A stretch of 64,000 nucleotides of DNA. It comes from Oscarella lobularis. Lineage: Eukaryota > Porifera > Homoscleromorpha > Homosclerophorida > Oscarellidae. This document shows positions 21,803 through 39,854 of the stretch, one piece after another. Both the position numbers and the translations under genes were made by a program. A model generated the notes under the pieces. The model made no database searches. It was not told the origin of the DNA and saw only the letters and a program-made list of their open reading frames with translations. The DNA is taken from contig NC_089175.1 of NCBI RefSeq assembly GCF_947507565.1, forward strand, positions 4,825,733 through 4,889,732. The letters are read 5' to 3'. Every line of letters starts with the position of its first letter. Position 1 is the first letter of the stretch.

Positions 21803-24800
21803 CAATTTATTTTACCCCGTCAATTTTAATTCGGCCATTCCCCTGACTCTAAATGGGATCATTTCCTGATTGTTTGTGTTCGATTGCCCTAACTCGACTC
21901 CCTTACTAAAATTGATACCAGACTTTAGATGAATAAGTTTGATAATTATTGATTCTCGCCTAGTTGCGTTCAGAAGTATTGACAAGCTTCCTTCGTCTCC
22001 GATCAAACTATTCTGCAGTCTCACAACAAAGACTTTCTGTGCGTTCAAATCTATTATTTTTGAAAATACCGTTTAAACGTTCTACTACTACTACCCTCTG
22101 ATTTCGTTTGAGCGGATTCGCCACACTGCAGTCCAATTCCGTCTCTCCAACGTGATTCACGCCGTAATCTTCAACAAACTCGCACGTGACGTCCGTCTCG
22201 TCTTCCTAAGCATCAACAATGAATAAAGAACTATCATGCCAAAAAACTATGTACTGGGGGGACATAACCCTCTATTGTCAATTATGCGACACTATCATTA
22301 TCGTTATTATTACCCGGTAAATCGTGGAGGAATTCTTGTACGTCACTCTCGCCGGAAGCAGAAGTCTCGTCTTCGTCTGATGAGCCTCTTCGGCGCGATT
22401 CACGACGCCGATGGTGAGTAGGAGAAGGGGCCCGTCGCCGGCGATGATAAAATCGGCGTCCTTCGGAAGAGCAGGAATGTTGCTAAAGAAAAAATCAGCA
22501 CATATAGATCGTCTCATACGCTCTCGCGAATATGCAATACTTCAAAAAGGTCATATTCACGCTCGGCTGCAAATCGGGATTGCAGCCCGAGTCTCCGTCT
22601 ACACCGTCGCACGCCAACGCAATCTCAATCTACACAAAACGCGATATAGTACAACGTCGTTCGTAAATTGTCGTGCCATCCGACTCACTTCCTTCTCGAC
22701 TGGTAACCTACTCAACTGTCCGCTCGTGCTGCTCAGACGTTCGATGATCGGTTGAAGCGTGCGAAGACCGTTCGCATTGAACTGCGGGGGCTGCTGACCG
22801 TTCGAGGACGTCGGCTCGCCGTATTCGAGACGAACATTGAACGGCTTCTGCCGATCGACGATGATCGGCGGAACGTAGACGATGAAATCGATCACTTTTT
22901 CTTGATTGATCGTTAGGTCGGCGATACCCGTCGACGACACTTTGAGAGTTTTCACGAAGAAGAGACGCTGCTCTTGACTGTGATCGACGTCCAACGTCAA
23001 ATTGTAGAATAGTTCTTTTTTAAATAATTATGAGCATTTTAATTAATTAAATGATTATGTTAATTTTTACGCATTTTTACGACATCCGGATCGGATCCGT
23101 TTTTACGTGAATATTTCATTGAAACGGAAACGGTGAAACTATTCGATCGTTTCATTAGATTTTTGAACCATTTTTTCTTCTTCTTCCATTTACCATGTGA
23201 AGTTTCTCTTCACTGCCTGACTCGGATTGGTGAATATATCCTTTTCAGTGCAAGGCCTTTCGTCCAAGTTCACAAAACCCAGCGAAAAGCTCACGGACGC
23301 CTCGACGACGACGATGGGACGCGTGCGCAAGAGAACCGCTTTGTTCGACTCGAACGATCCGGCAAGTATATCTGAAAAGATTTCATGTGACGTCGCGAGC
23401 TAAAAAAAAGAAGAGCCCATACCCGGATAGTTGTTGCTGTCGAGATCGCTCGCCGAAGATAAAGTGAAGCCGAAATATTGAATTCCTTTCAAGGCGCTCG
23501 AGTCTTTCGCTCGAATAATCTGTTATATATATAAGTTATTAGTTATTCATTTCGTTATTGGGTTGTTGGAATTCCCTCACCTGACTTGGCGTTCTGTATA
23601 TAGAACCGTCACTTCTACTTCTTCCAAAGAAAATGTAAACAGTTCCAGACGACTCCCCGTCGTTTCCGTCTCCGGGAGCTCCAATGGCAATATCTAGATA
23701 CATAATTCAATTCCTAATTACCACTCGTCGTCGCGGTCACGTCACCGTTGAATCCGTCCTTATTGATATCGCCGGGCGAAGCGATGGCCGAGCCGAAAAA
23801 CGCATTATCGGATAGAACCTCGGGTCTGAGTTTGAAATAGGACGACTAAGGAGAGAAAATAAATAAATAAATAATATATATAAATAAATAAATAAATAAA
23901 TGGTGTAATAGCTGACTCGGGAGCGCGGAAAGAAATAGACGATGCCCTGATTCTGGCGCGCTGGATCTGCATAGAACGGCGCTCCGACGATCATGTCGGC
24001 GTCGCTGTAGTAAAACATTCTCGATTTAATTAATTGATAAATTATTTTCCATTACCCGTCGGCGTCTGTGTCCGCCGCGGCGACACTGTAGCCAAAAGCC
24101 TCTCCTATCTGAAAAGGACGTTACAATCAAAGACGCTTGCTAAAGGAGGGAAAGATAAAAAGATACCTGTTCCCCATAGGCCTCTCGCATAAAGGCTATG
24201 GTGGTCTTTTTGATTTTCAGAATGACAACGCCTCCGGCAAGTAGAGGCTTTCCTTCGTCGACAAGTAACGTCTGAGTCGAACGCGGACCGCCGGCGTAGA
24301 TGGCTGAATAACAACGAGGTCAATTAATTAATTAATTAATTAATTAATTAATTAATAGAAAATTATTTTCTAGTTCGAACATCGTTTATCTAGATTCGGA
24401 TCCATAGTGATGCTGAAGCCTTTGATTCAAAAAAACAAAAAAAAACGGATCGCCCAGTTAGGAAGAAATAGTCGTTATACATACCTAGGTAATAGCTCAA
24501 GTCAGGAACTCGACGAGCGTTATTGGGTCCTGTGCCCGACCGATACGTATTCACTCCGACGTATGGCGGGAGTGAATACAAAGCGGATGAGCTCGCGTCC
24601 GATTCGCTGACAGAAATTGCCGAGCCTAAAAAATCGTTTTTTAGTAATAAAAGAAGAAAGTCCGTCTTCTACGCCGCTTTGTTACCTCTCTCGCTGAAGG
24701 CTCCCGCCGCTCCCACGACAAAATACTGCCAATACGTTATAATAGTGTCTTGCGATATCAATAATTTACGTTTTCGTTTGCAACGGCCGACGATCCTCCC

Positions 24801-25735
24801 ATACAGGAATGGTGTAGTTCGCCGTCCAAACCGACATCTCCTGTGTATATATATAATATAATAAAATGATCGATATTTTTTTTCGTCTCCTCGCCACTCA
24901 CCGCACATGTCCTTCGTTTTTTCCATGCTGAAAGATCCGTTCATTTGAACGCATAGTCCGCCCGGATAGTAGCTCCCTAGCGTCGTTTCCCATCGTCGGA
25001 ACAACGGCGCGCACGACTGCAATGATATTATATTAGGTAATCGATTTTTTTTCTGACGAGTAAGCGCTTACGTAGATGCGCGACAGCGAGTCTTTTTTGT
25101 TTTGGCTTACGGCCAACGACTGACCGAACAGTTGCCTGGTCAATCGAAGGCCGAGAGAATTGTCTAGAGGAAACTGTCTATATAAACGAAATACGACGAC
25201 GTTCTATTGTATTTTTTTGCACCCATGAATTCATTTCCAATTTCTCTGCAGTTTTTGTCATTTCCGGCGAGAGGACAGGCGAAGAGGCCACCAGTCAATG
25301 AGGCATTGGTTATAGAGCGAGATTGCGCCAGCGGAGCACCGGCAAGAATGCTAAGAGAATAGGTAAGTAAATAAAAAAATATATGAGGATGGACATGAAA
25401 TTTTTGAGGGAATTCAATTAGTACTAAAGACGGGCGAGCTCCACCCTCGCAATCCCCTAAGTGCCTAATACCGTTAGAAATTACCATAACGATGGTATGC
25501 GACTTCTAACTAAGGGAACGCGATTTTTTTTTCCTTCTCGGATCTCCCCCCCGACTTACTAGGCGTCGCCGCGCTCGTTTCGAAAAGGCGCGAGACTGAG
25601 CGAGAACGCCGTCCCGTCGTCGCCTGTCTTTACGACTGGAAACGTCACGTCTACGTTGTAAGCGTTGGCGTTCGAGACAAAGAGACTGATGGCGACTAGC
25701 GCGCCGACGGATAGCGTCGACGCCGTTTTGAGCAT
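20390..25735 (-). CDS. Integrin alpha subunit
   Basis: Type I adhesion receptor subunit. Read on the minus strand from the ATG at 25735: signal peptide (MLKTASTLSVGALVAISLFV), mature start YNVDVTFPVV, then FG-GAP propeller blades (GDAYILAGAPLAQ; GGLFACPL; DMIVGAPFYAD; GTVYIFFGRSRS; FGFTLSSASDLDSNNYPDIL). A Ca-binding loop of the DxNxDGxxD type is seen at DINKDGFN near 23765. Ig-like thigh/calf regions follow (23000-21800). The single TM segment is VPFWVIIASVIGGLLILAII near 20720. The cytoplasmic tail starts CGFFSRRSKGRYAVRR, a variant of the conserved GFFKR clasp, and extends about 80 charged residues, ending YNDNETE. More than a dozen short introns. No inserted I-domain was noticed. The beta partner is not in the window. 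Confidence 0.9.
21766..21802. repeat. (GA)n microsatellite in an integrin alpha intron
   Basis: Uninterrupted GA dinucleotide run of about 19 units. It lies on the plus strand, so reads as CT in the transcript, next to an intron/exon boundary; it could act as part of a polypyrimidine tract. Confidence 0.85.
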
Positions 25736-26116
25736 TGGCGTTGCTTTGGGTGCAGTGCGTTCGCGAGTACTGGAGGAAGAAAATCGTCTCCCTCGGGGGA
25801 TGTGGAGCCGTCACGCTTTCGTTCCGAAGTTGTTACGTCACGACTGTGGTATTCTAGGTGAGATGTCCCGGTCTGCAATGCTGGAGGGTATGTGGCTTCC
25901 AGGAAGTGCGGCCTGAAACAAATAGCCCTATCAGTTCAAGTTAGTCAAACAAACGCAGCGGGTATACCGATGTGCAAATTTGGATGAAAAATTCAAAGCT
26001 TTAGGATACAGGACAAGAAATGCACGGCCTATATTTTATTTCTCCCAATAAAGTCGACATAACAAGCAATACTATACTACTTCCGGGTTTGTTTTCGGTC
26101 CCCGTTGGAACTTTTC

Positions 26117-26335
26117 TCAGTTGCAGCTTTTGCCGTTGACCATGTTCTGAGCGACCGTTTTCGGCAGGTGGACTCCTTTGAGGAAGAATTGAATCACCGA
26201 GTTGCACGTATTCGGACAACACGCTTCGAATGGGGACAAGATCACGTAGAAAACGGCGGCAATAAAAGCAATCGGCCAAACGATTATCAAAACGAGGAAC
26301 CACAAGATGGAAAACAACCAGCCGCAGTTAGCCAT
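26117..26335 (-). CDS. 72-residue two-TM membrane protein of a marine-invertebrate family
   Basis: Small membrane protein starting at the ATG at 26335 (MANCGWLFSILWFLVLIIVW). Two closely spaced hydrophobic segments (to PIAFIAAVFYVILSPF) are followed by a Cys cluster (EACCPNTC) and a conserved-looking tail (FFLKGVHLPKTVAQNMVNGK). I recognise the layout from uncharacterised caveolin-like short proteins in cnidarians, molluscs and sponges, where the same double-Cys and AxNMVxGK tail recurs. Its start lies 163 bp from the divergent CFAP91 start. Function unknown. Confidence 0.75.
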   Translation of the reverse strand: MANCGWLFSILWFLVLIIVWPIAFIAAVFYVILSPFEACCPNTCNSVIQFFLKGVHLPKTVAQNMVNGKSCN

Positions 26336-26498
26336 TGCAAGAGGAGCTAGAAGCTTAGCCCGCAAACTGGAACAAAAAAAAGACAAAGGTTGCAAATAGC
26401 GCACGGTAGGCACTAACCGCAGCGATAAAATCAATTAAGAAAATCCGGGTCGAGATTTATACGGGCTGCTCCAGTGTTTCTATAGCGATACGTCCAAC

Positions 26499-29986
<3,488 letters not shown>

Positions 29987-30520
29987 AAGTTTTAGCTGCA
30001 TTGCTTCCTGTCTCTTGTGTGCAACAGAACGTTTTTGGTTATTAGGCAGATTGATACTCACCTTCTACGTATTTACCCTATGCTATTGGCTATTTCGAAG
30101 AGAGTAACCCCGAGGTAGAACTGTAGAAGTGCTGAATGTCCCGTTGCTTTCTCAAGACAATTCACGCAAACAGCAACGTGCTAAGTGAAAGTCAGTATGA
30201 CGTTCGTCAATTATTGGCTGCAGTGGTGAAAATTCAGACAAGATGTGCGCAGAATCAAGATCAAGTTGAAGAGGCATTTTTAGCGACAGCCATAAGTCGT
30301 CGTGCGTTGTATCTGCGTGCTACATGAGACACGTAACGGCGTTTTTTCGATAGCTGGCTCGTCAAACGATCGATTGCTTTCAAATCGCCGGTAACATCAA
30401 ATTAAATAATTAAGGAACATACACAAATAACCCAAAATAACCCTAACCCCTAAATAACTAAATCGTCCCTTCCAAATTATATCATTCGTTCCTGAAGAAG
30501 GAAACGTTGATAAGGAATCG
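29987..30520. other. CFAP91 3' flank
   Basis: 3' untranslated or flanking sequence of CFAP91 up to about 30330, shared with the fragment at 39855-40300; after that AT-rich sequence containing AACCCTAACCCC near 30437 until the convergent gene ends at 30521. No coding content. Confidence 0.5.
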
Positions 30521-32478
30521 TCACTGTACAGCCCTTGCATAATCTACCTTAATGACATCTTTAAGTGACGACGTCGTGTTGAAGTTGTGACTTGAAGGAC
30601 ATCTTTCTCCTATGCAAAATGTATGAGAAAAAGTATGAGAAAAAGTATACGGTTGTTTAGAATACCTTTGAGCAGTGTAGAAAACGGTTCTGTAGCAGTA
30701 TCTTTCAATTCCATTTTATGGTAAGTCGTCTCGTCGTCGCCAAACAGGCAGAAATTCAGCATGACACCGAGTTGATACCAATCGAGATTTCGATAAGTAA
30801 AGACAGCTGGTGCGGTCTCTGCCTTGGGATACATGACGCTGACTTCTTCTCCGATAAAGTCGAACTTTTCAGAGCATCTTTGCGCCCTATCCAAGTCAAT
30901 GAGGACAGCTGTAAAAAAAACTGCTTACTAAATTCCGCCAATAAAAGAAAAATTATTGCCTTTGTATTGTCCTTGAATTTCGCGAAAACAGATGTTTTCG
31001 AGTCGTATGTCTGAGTGTGCGCGGGAAGCTGCTGCATGCAGTTGACTGATGGCCTCGCTGACGCTTTTGTAGAAATCTCCAAGGCAGCGGCGGGCCTCCT
31101 TGCGAGACATAGGAGGGAACAGCATTGGAAAGCAGAAGAAATCATTGTCGCCAATAACTTTGAATGCAGGTTCGTCGTCGTCACCGTGAAGAGGAACCAA
31201 AAATTGCAACTCATCAACACTGAGAACATTGGCACGTCGTAGTAGTCGCGGGAAATTTTCTGAAAAAGCAAGCAACTTTTCTCTTTCAGCTATGTTCAAA
31301 GGAAATTTCAATACCATCCTTTCAGCATCACTGGCTAAAAGAATGGATTGAATTGAAGGCAACTGGTAATATCCTTCTCCGAGCTGTGCCAAGCAATCAG
31401 AATTAGATGCAAGGGGAATAGACGTCGTAATGCTTTGAAACGAGGCGATCCCTTTCATCAAAGTGCACTGACCCTTAAGCGTACGCAGAAACCGAGCCTT
31501 GACGTCGCTCTTTACAAGTGGCGTGACGTCAAATGAAAATATCGCTTTCTTTTCGTCCCACGTGCAGGATACTTGAGAAACGCATGACTTTTCCGTTTTT
31601 GATGAGGTGAAGCTGTATGGAAAGACGAAACCGCTCCATTCCGTAATCTCCGTGGCGCTATTCCGTATCCAAATCAAGTGATGTACCAGATCCCAGCAAA
31701 GCTTTCTCACTGTCACACTGTGAGGACTTGAGACAACTTCAATGAGAACGATCGGCTTGTCCTCATCCCAGTAGACAATAACATCAGGTTTTATTTTTGA
31801 ACTTGTGAAGATGTCGATGGGAAGCTCATAACACTTGACTAGAGAATTTTTCTCTATTTTCAAGGCTGCATCATCATCAGCATCTTCACGCAGCACTTCC
31901 TCAATCCACTCCTTCACCTTGTCGTAATCGTCTGTGTGATAGCCTTGAAATGAAGAACGAGAACTCATTTCTGGAATATCAGTCAAGTTGTGCGGTTTTT
32001 CTTTGCTCAATTGTTTGAGGAGCTGTTCATCGGTCACGCGATTGACTTTACTCGCGTCGAAAAGTGCAATTGGAAAAGGAGTCGCTGAGACTTTTCTTGA
32101 TGTTGAACCCGTTGCTGCCTTTGCTGTTGACGGTAACGCAAAGCGATTTGCACAGTGCGTCTTGCGCGGCGTTTGTAGTATCTCTTCTGCATACACAAAA
32201 CATTTTAGTTAATTCATTAATTATTCAACAACGCCGGCCGGCCTCCTTCCTTTACAGTTAAATTACTTACCCCAACTTTTAGCAGGCGCCGCCGCTGCCG
32301 CCGTCGCCGCCATAGAAGAGCCGGCGGCGGCGACATCAGTTCCCGTTTTCTTCTTTTTTGCTTCTGAGCAAAAAAATCAATCGGATTAGCAAGAAAATAG
32401 GTAAGGTAAAGTTAACTGACTTGAAACTTTTTTAGGGTTAGAAAATGTGTTGGCATCATCATCATCAATAGAAGCCAT
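30521..32478 (-). CDS. REase-like plus protein-kinase-like protein (crinkler-type architecture)
   Basis: Minus-strand gene of five exons. From the ATG at 32478 it opens with an acidic stretch and a Lys-rich nuclear-localisation-like run (KKVSKAKKKKTG), then an Ala-rich linker. The central region has a PD-(D/E)XK nuclease-like core (IKPDVIVYWDEDKPIVLIEV), with EVV where ExK is typical. The C-terminal part is kinase-like: catalytic loop HSDIRLENICF and, across a GC-AG intron (30909-30959), AVLIDLDRAQ in place of DFG, then DWYQLGVMLN. The last exon ends DYARAVQ with stop at 30521. The REase-plus-kinase pairing resembles the crinkler-like family described in diverse eukaryotes; that link is by motif order only. 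It may act in the nucleus. The frame is intact. Confidence 0.65.
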
Positions 32479-33755
32479 TCAGAAATACGGCTAAAAGAAA
32501 TTAAATTAATAATTTTGGCATTAATTAACTAATTCATTCATTCATTCATTAATATAAAAGTCGGAAAGTGACACGCCGCCGCCGCCAGTATTCCGACGTG
32601 GTTTATCGAGTCACGTGATTTAGTTAAGAGGGGACCCCTTATTCACACTCATCGCGGCGACGCGATCGAAAGCGCTGCAGGCGACGTTCGTTGCGCGTTT
32701 ACAGTACACCTATAGGTCATGGCGGCCTTTAGTATAGTACGATGATTGTGGGGCGGCGATCAGGACGCGTCAAATGGACCAAAAGAGCGGCGAAAAAGGG
32801 CGAAAAGTCATGATCCACGTTTCATCAAATTTGTCAAGGCCGAACGCACGCCCCCCGAAAAGCAATTACACTCCTTACTTGACAAACTCGGTTGCGACGA
32901 AGCGACGAACGTTAACGGCTGATCGACGCACTGCGGAGTATCCGGGAAACAACCAAGTGTTGTTACGACAGCTCCGCATGCGCAGTTTTCTGTCTTTCAC
33001 CACGGATTCTCTACAATCCGTGCTTTCACCAACCTTTCACCATAGATAGAAGAAGAGAGGGTTATGCTTTCAGTTCGATCATAAACGTAGGGTTAATTAA
33101 TTTCAGCTTGTCATAATATCATCTTCCACAAGTGTCTCAAATAGATCGGTCTACAATACGGGTCTTGCCTAGTCTGGATGCCAGACCCTCGCTCGGGGAG
33201 GGTCTGGCATCCAGACTAGGTCTCGAATACGCATAAGGGGACGTCGAGCCAGCTTCTGTACGGCCCATCACTGCAAGTACGTTGCGTTTCCTCACTTCGC
33301 TTGTTATTCGCCGCTTAGAAGTAATCATTATGCTTATGTTGAAGGCTGGGTGGGGAGCTTTAAGAGTTTAGTTTCGCGGCGCGGCGTGGGCGTGTCAGGT
33401 ACATGCGAGTTTTTTCTCTTCAGCGAAGCCAGAAAAACAGGCGCACTGGTTATCATCGGGAAAACAGCGATCGTCAGATAAGTAGTCATGGCGTATCTAT
33501 AGAATTTTTTCTCTTTTTCTTTCTCTTTAGCTGGGAGCTAATTGCCACTTTTATTTTTTTGATGCTTCTCTAAGATTAAAACAACCACTTGAGCGCATTA
33601 GGTTGTTGCTGTTCAGCCAGAAGTTTATCGAAAAAGATAAGAAATTTTTTTATTTCTTTTTTGTACAAACGAATTGATTGTACGTCGCAGCATTAGGTTT
33701 TGGCTTTGCGCCTATCGTGGGAGATGGCAAGGTCGCTAAACTAAACGGGCAATGA
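32479..33755. other. Gene-poor spacer with inverted repeat
   Basis: Between the REase/kinase-like gene and the second CFAP91. It contains TTCA-repeat-like AT-rich sequence near 32520-32560, GC-rich sequence without a credible reading frame (32640-33050), the 53-bp palindrome at 33168-33220 and T-rich sequence up to 33740. No gene supported. Confidence 0.4.
33168..33220. repeat. Perfect 23-bp-arm palindrome
   Basis: Arms 33168-33190 and 33198-33220 are exact reverse complements around a 7-nt loop; the arm core is TCTGGATGCCAGACC. It would form a very stable hairpin. Such palindromes often represent two transposon ends joined head to head, or a minimal foldback element; no flanking duplication is clear. 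Confidence 0.75.
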
Positions 33756-36167
<2,412 letters not shown>

Positions 36168-36392
36168 AAGTTTTAGCTGCATTATTTCCTGTCTCTTGTG
36201 TGCAACAGAACGTTTTCGGTTATTAGGCAGATTGATACTCACCTTCTACGTATTTATCCTATGCTATTAGCCATTTCGAACAGAAACCCCGAGGTAGAAC
36301 TGTAGAAGTCAAGATGTGTGAATGTAGAGAAGTGAAACGGTACACAACGACACGACTACCTTGCTTTTCCGTTTCGCTACATCTGCAGTTCC

Positions 36393-36800
36393 AAGGCGCG
36401 AGCCCTCTTTTTCGACGACGAGAAATCTGACAGTGATCTGTAAAATCTGAGAGTGATCTGTTTGTCAGTTTGAAAGGTCAAAACGCAGTCTTTGTAATTC
36501 AAAAATGAAAATCGTCTTTCAAAAGCCAGGCCCACTAGTTTGTTATATACAGCTCAATCGCTTTTTTGGAGGAGTGAAAACAGCAGAAAATCCTCCTGGT
36601 AAAAAAGCTGGATTCTGCAACTTTCAAGCAAGCCTGATTTATTATCCTCACAGTCACAAATCTTAGCTGAAGAGGACGAAGAAGACAAGGAAGACGAGGA
36701 AGAACAAGTCGTAAAAGGCATGTTTAGTCATGATAGCCTGTGTCCTGTGTGCAACAGACTTTTGATTTTAGGCAGATTTCAAAATGCTACAGGGATCGCG
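36393..36800 (+). repeat. Duplicated non-coding block plus CFAP91-tail fragment
   Basis: 36393-36600 matches 46676-46870 (shared landmarks CCAAGGCGCGAGCCC, GACGACGAGAAA and a shared ATACAGCTCA). At 36630-36790 the acidic CFAP91 tail reappears (TCACAGTCACAAATCTTAGC, then Glu/Asp codons and the CCTGTGTGCAACAGA 3' flank). It is a junction of at least two duplicated segments. Confidence 0.6.
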
Positions 36801-37522
36801 CCGCTAATGTTGACAGTTCTCTCCTTCCTTGTGCCGTAATGAAGGAGAGGCAGTTGCCAATCATTCTTCAGAGTCACTTTGACGTACGAGTATAAAGCGC
36901 CCACCTTCACTCTGGTCAGATGACTCAAACAAGAATTCAAGCACTGTGTCTGTCACTTCAATTTGTTCTTCACGCATTCGGAAAAGAGAGGATGTTCAAC
37001 GCGGACGTTGTCCTTCGTTGAAATTTGGCGAAACCATATGAAACGATTTATCGGTGTGATAAATTTTAAAGACACCATCGGCATCAAAATACACAATGAA
37101 TTACAGATAAATACTACCCTTCATCATTTCTCACCGAGAGATGCTCATGACTCTCGTCAATGGAATAATAGCTAGACCTACGCCATCAAGTGTGAGCACG
37201 TGCTCCTGAGCGAAGCGATCCCGCGACGATATCGTCTCATAAATCTAACACATTCGAAAATAAATAATTCAGCTACGCCCACTTGCTCTCTTATTACCAA
37301 AACGTCGTTGTACAGTAACGTCTACACACACGCGTTTCAATTCTTTTCACAATAAGAAATCCAATTGGCTGAATCTGAAAATAGCCAAAATGCAAAGCTG
37401 CTTTCAGGAAGGAAGCGTAAGATTCTTTTGTATTGAAATGGAAGGAAAATTCAAAAGAAGAAAAATGAGCAAAAGCGCGCTACTAACCAGCATTGGTTCA
37501 TTTTCATAATACAAAACCGTGT
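36801..37522. other. Spacer before PNP-Death A
   Basis: 3' side of PNP-Death gene A. A 70-residue plus frame at 36963-37175 shows no family features. No element recognised. Confidence 0.35.
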
Positions 37523-38741
37523 CTACTTGCGGCCACACAGTAATTCATATTTCATTTCGATTACTCTTCGGTTCACGTCAAAAACCTGAAACCATCCTAA
37601 AAGCTGGCCCACTTTAGGTGATTTTGCATTTTTCCACGTTTTCAACACTTCAACCATACGAGCGTAGTTGCGATCAAAGTGTTCGCGAATGTATTGAAGA
37701 TCGCCTTGGCTAAGAAGAGAAGCTCCGAGATTTTCCCATAATGATTCATTGACGAGAGCACAGGCGTTGATCAGATTGTCAGATACCAGTTCATCATCAG
37801 TGGGAAAAGGGTCTACAGGAGGCTTAACCGGAAAATCTAGAATAATTCATTATGTGCATGGTACCACGCAAAAACAACTTACCTGTTCCGAAGAGTGACG
37901 CATCACCCAATTTTGCCAGGTGAAAAACAAGCGCTGTTGCTGACGCACAGCAATACTTTTGATAAGATTTGTCAGAAATTTTTGTGTCTTTTGATGCATA
38001 ATCTGACACCCCTTTGACGAAAATCCTCTTGCTGCTGCCTAAATACCGGTTACAGCCGTAATAAAAGCCAAAGCCTTCCATTTCATAGCCTGTCAGCTTT
38101 CGTCCAACTCTTTCAGCCATTGCATCCCAATCTGCAGTTTCTTTCAGGTTATCACCTGAGACGAATTCGTTCATATGAATTTTTGGTGGTCTCTCCTCTT
38201 TCGGAGAAACGGGTGGCTTGATGCTCTTCAATTCTTCTGGGACGTACTCTAACCACGGCGCATTTTCTTCTATCACTCCAGCAATCCCCTTCAGCGTTTC
38301 ATCAATTTCGATGGGGATAGTCTCTGTCCTGCCTTGCCTGCCACCTACATACTGTTTCCCATCGTCGAGAGAAATCGCCTTGGGAACTAAGAGATCTCCT
38401 AGCTGAACGAGCTTGGGATTTCCAGCGCACACTCCCACCATGGCGATTACGGACGGCTCAAGTGGAGTGTGTGACAGTGACTCCACAAAATCGGTGGCCT
38501 TATGACCCCTCTGATCGCCAGCTCGAACAAGAGCGACTTCAAGCGAACGATCGTCGTCAAAGAAATGTTTCCAAGCGGTAGAGAAGACCATAGCGGCGAG
38601 TTTCTTTGTGTCGGAACGTAAACACTGGTACGGACCGTCCAGAGATCCTGTTATCTTCTTCAGAACTTTCTTGGCGCTGTGAAGCTCCGTTTCCGTGGTC
38701 GTAACGAGGCAAAGGTCCACTTTCTTGTTGAAGACGGGCAT
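37523..38741 (-). CDS. PNP-fold nucleosidase/phosphorylase domain plus Death domain (gene A)
   Basis: The first exon from the ATG at 38741 encodes a purine-nucleoside-phosphorylase/MTA-nucleosidase fold. Glycine-rich motif: MVGVCAGNPKLVQLGDLLVP. Ribose-binding motif: TGYEMEGFGFYYGC. Catalytic-Asp motif: KGVSDYASKD. A 57-bp intron leads to exons coding a Death domain (NESLWENLGASLLSQGDLQY; MVEVLKTWKNAKSPKVGQLL) and the end YELLCGRK. All active-site motifs look present, so N-glycosidic cleavage or phosphorolysis of a nucleoside or nucleotide is plausible; the substrate is not readable. The Death domain suggests recruitment into a death-fold complex. Related PNP exons occur in genes B and C; this Death domain differs in sequence from theirs. 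Confidence 0.85.
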
Positions 38742-39099
38742 TGAGGACGGTTAGCAAGGGGCGTTGTCTGACGAAGAGGACACGAATATTAAATTTACTT
38801 AATTCGATTATTTTAATTCGTTTAGCTTTTCCAAGCGTGAAGTCCTATTATTCGTAGACCTCTTCTCAATCATAATAAATGATCGAGAACAAGAAAACGT
38901 AATTGCAAAATACTTGGTCTGTTCTGTGGGTAACAGAATCGACTTAGGCGTAGACTAAATCCGTGACACGGGATTAACCTCTTTACTAACGGTATTCTAG
39001 TCATTACGGTGAAACTGGTAGTTATAAATCTGATGATAATGATGTAGGCAATGGTATTTCAATTACCCAAAGGGTAGAGAAGGAGAGAATAATTGATAA
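38742..39099. other. Upstream flank of PNP-Death A
   Basis: Partly homologous to the flank upstream of gene C (51480-52140), with the shared TGACCTGTTCTGTGG-like segment. Probably promoter plus intergenic sequence carried along with the duplication. Confidence 0.45.
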
Positions 39100-39850
39100 T
39101 TAGTAAAGTTTGGAATTAAGATCAAAAATACAAAATACAACTTTTTCTTTTTTAGTTTCATCATCGTCATCAGTTACGTCAGATACCAATGATACAATCC
39201 GCTTCATTCGTAATTGAAATCCTTTTACCCTTTTCATAGATTCCCTCTTTGGCAAGGCGCTCTTCGACGGATACGCTCTCGCACATCTCCCTCTCCTGAC
39301 TCGGCACAAGCTTCATATCATCAACTTCCTTCAGAGCCTGAAGAGAGAAAGAGAAGAACTAAGTAATTCTTACACATGGTACTGTAGAGACCAGCGTCAC
39401 TCATCATCAGATCTATATACCTGTTTATACTTGATCTCAAGCTCTTGCTTCTCAACTTCCAATTTATCAGCGCAAGCTTGCTTAATCTACATAAACACAA
39501 TCATTGAATTCTAACGCTTCTCATAGACACATCTGTCATCATACCTTTGATCGATACGCGGCCGTCTGTTCATTAATCCTCGTAATAGCCATCATAATCT
39601 TTCAAACCTCGTAGTCAAAGACTTCACCGTTCTCGTTCTCATTCTCGTTCGTCCGCTGACTGACGTCCGTGTCGCTGCTCTGCGCGCTCGCCGACTCGGA
39701 CGTCGTGAAACCGCTGGGGAGATCTTCGAAGTGCGAAGTGCTGATGCAGCTTCTCTTGAGGAAATCGGATAGTTGAAATGTCACCATCCTAAAGTAAGCA
39801 AAGATCAATGATAAATATTCTACATAGTTCATTAATTTTATTTTACTTAT
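39100..39850 (-). pseudogene. ANKS3 3'-end fragment
   Basis: Partial copy of the ANKS3 gene at 52165-54543. It keeps the last exon (ERLAKRESMKRVKGFQL; DLNSKLY at the end), the coiled-coil exons (EVEKQELEIKYKQ) and part of the NENENE exon (DLPSGFTTSESASAQSSDTD). The SAM-domain exon is deleted: the Asn-Glu repeat exon runs directly into the exon after SAM, with a stop right after DYEV. No ankyrin exons. Its left-hand end adjoins PNP-Death A in the same orientation as in the parental ANKS3/PNP-ROCO pair. Confidence 0.8.
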
Positions 39851-39854
39851 ACCT

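Noticed and set aside
30430-30460. Telomere-like AACCCTAACCCC
   Set aside because: Only about one and a half units of the repeat, with no array; coincidental.
36963-37175. 70-residue plus frame before PNP-Death A
   Set aside because: No domain, no splice context, AT-rich background.
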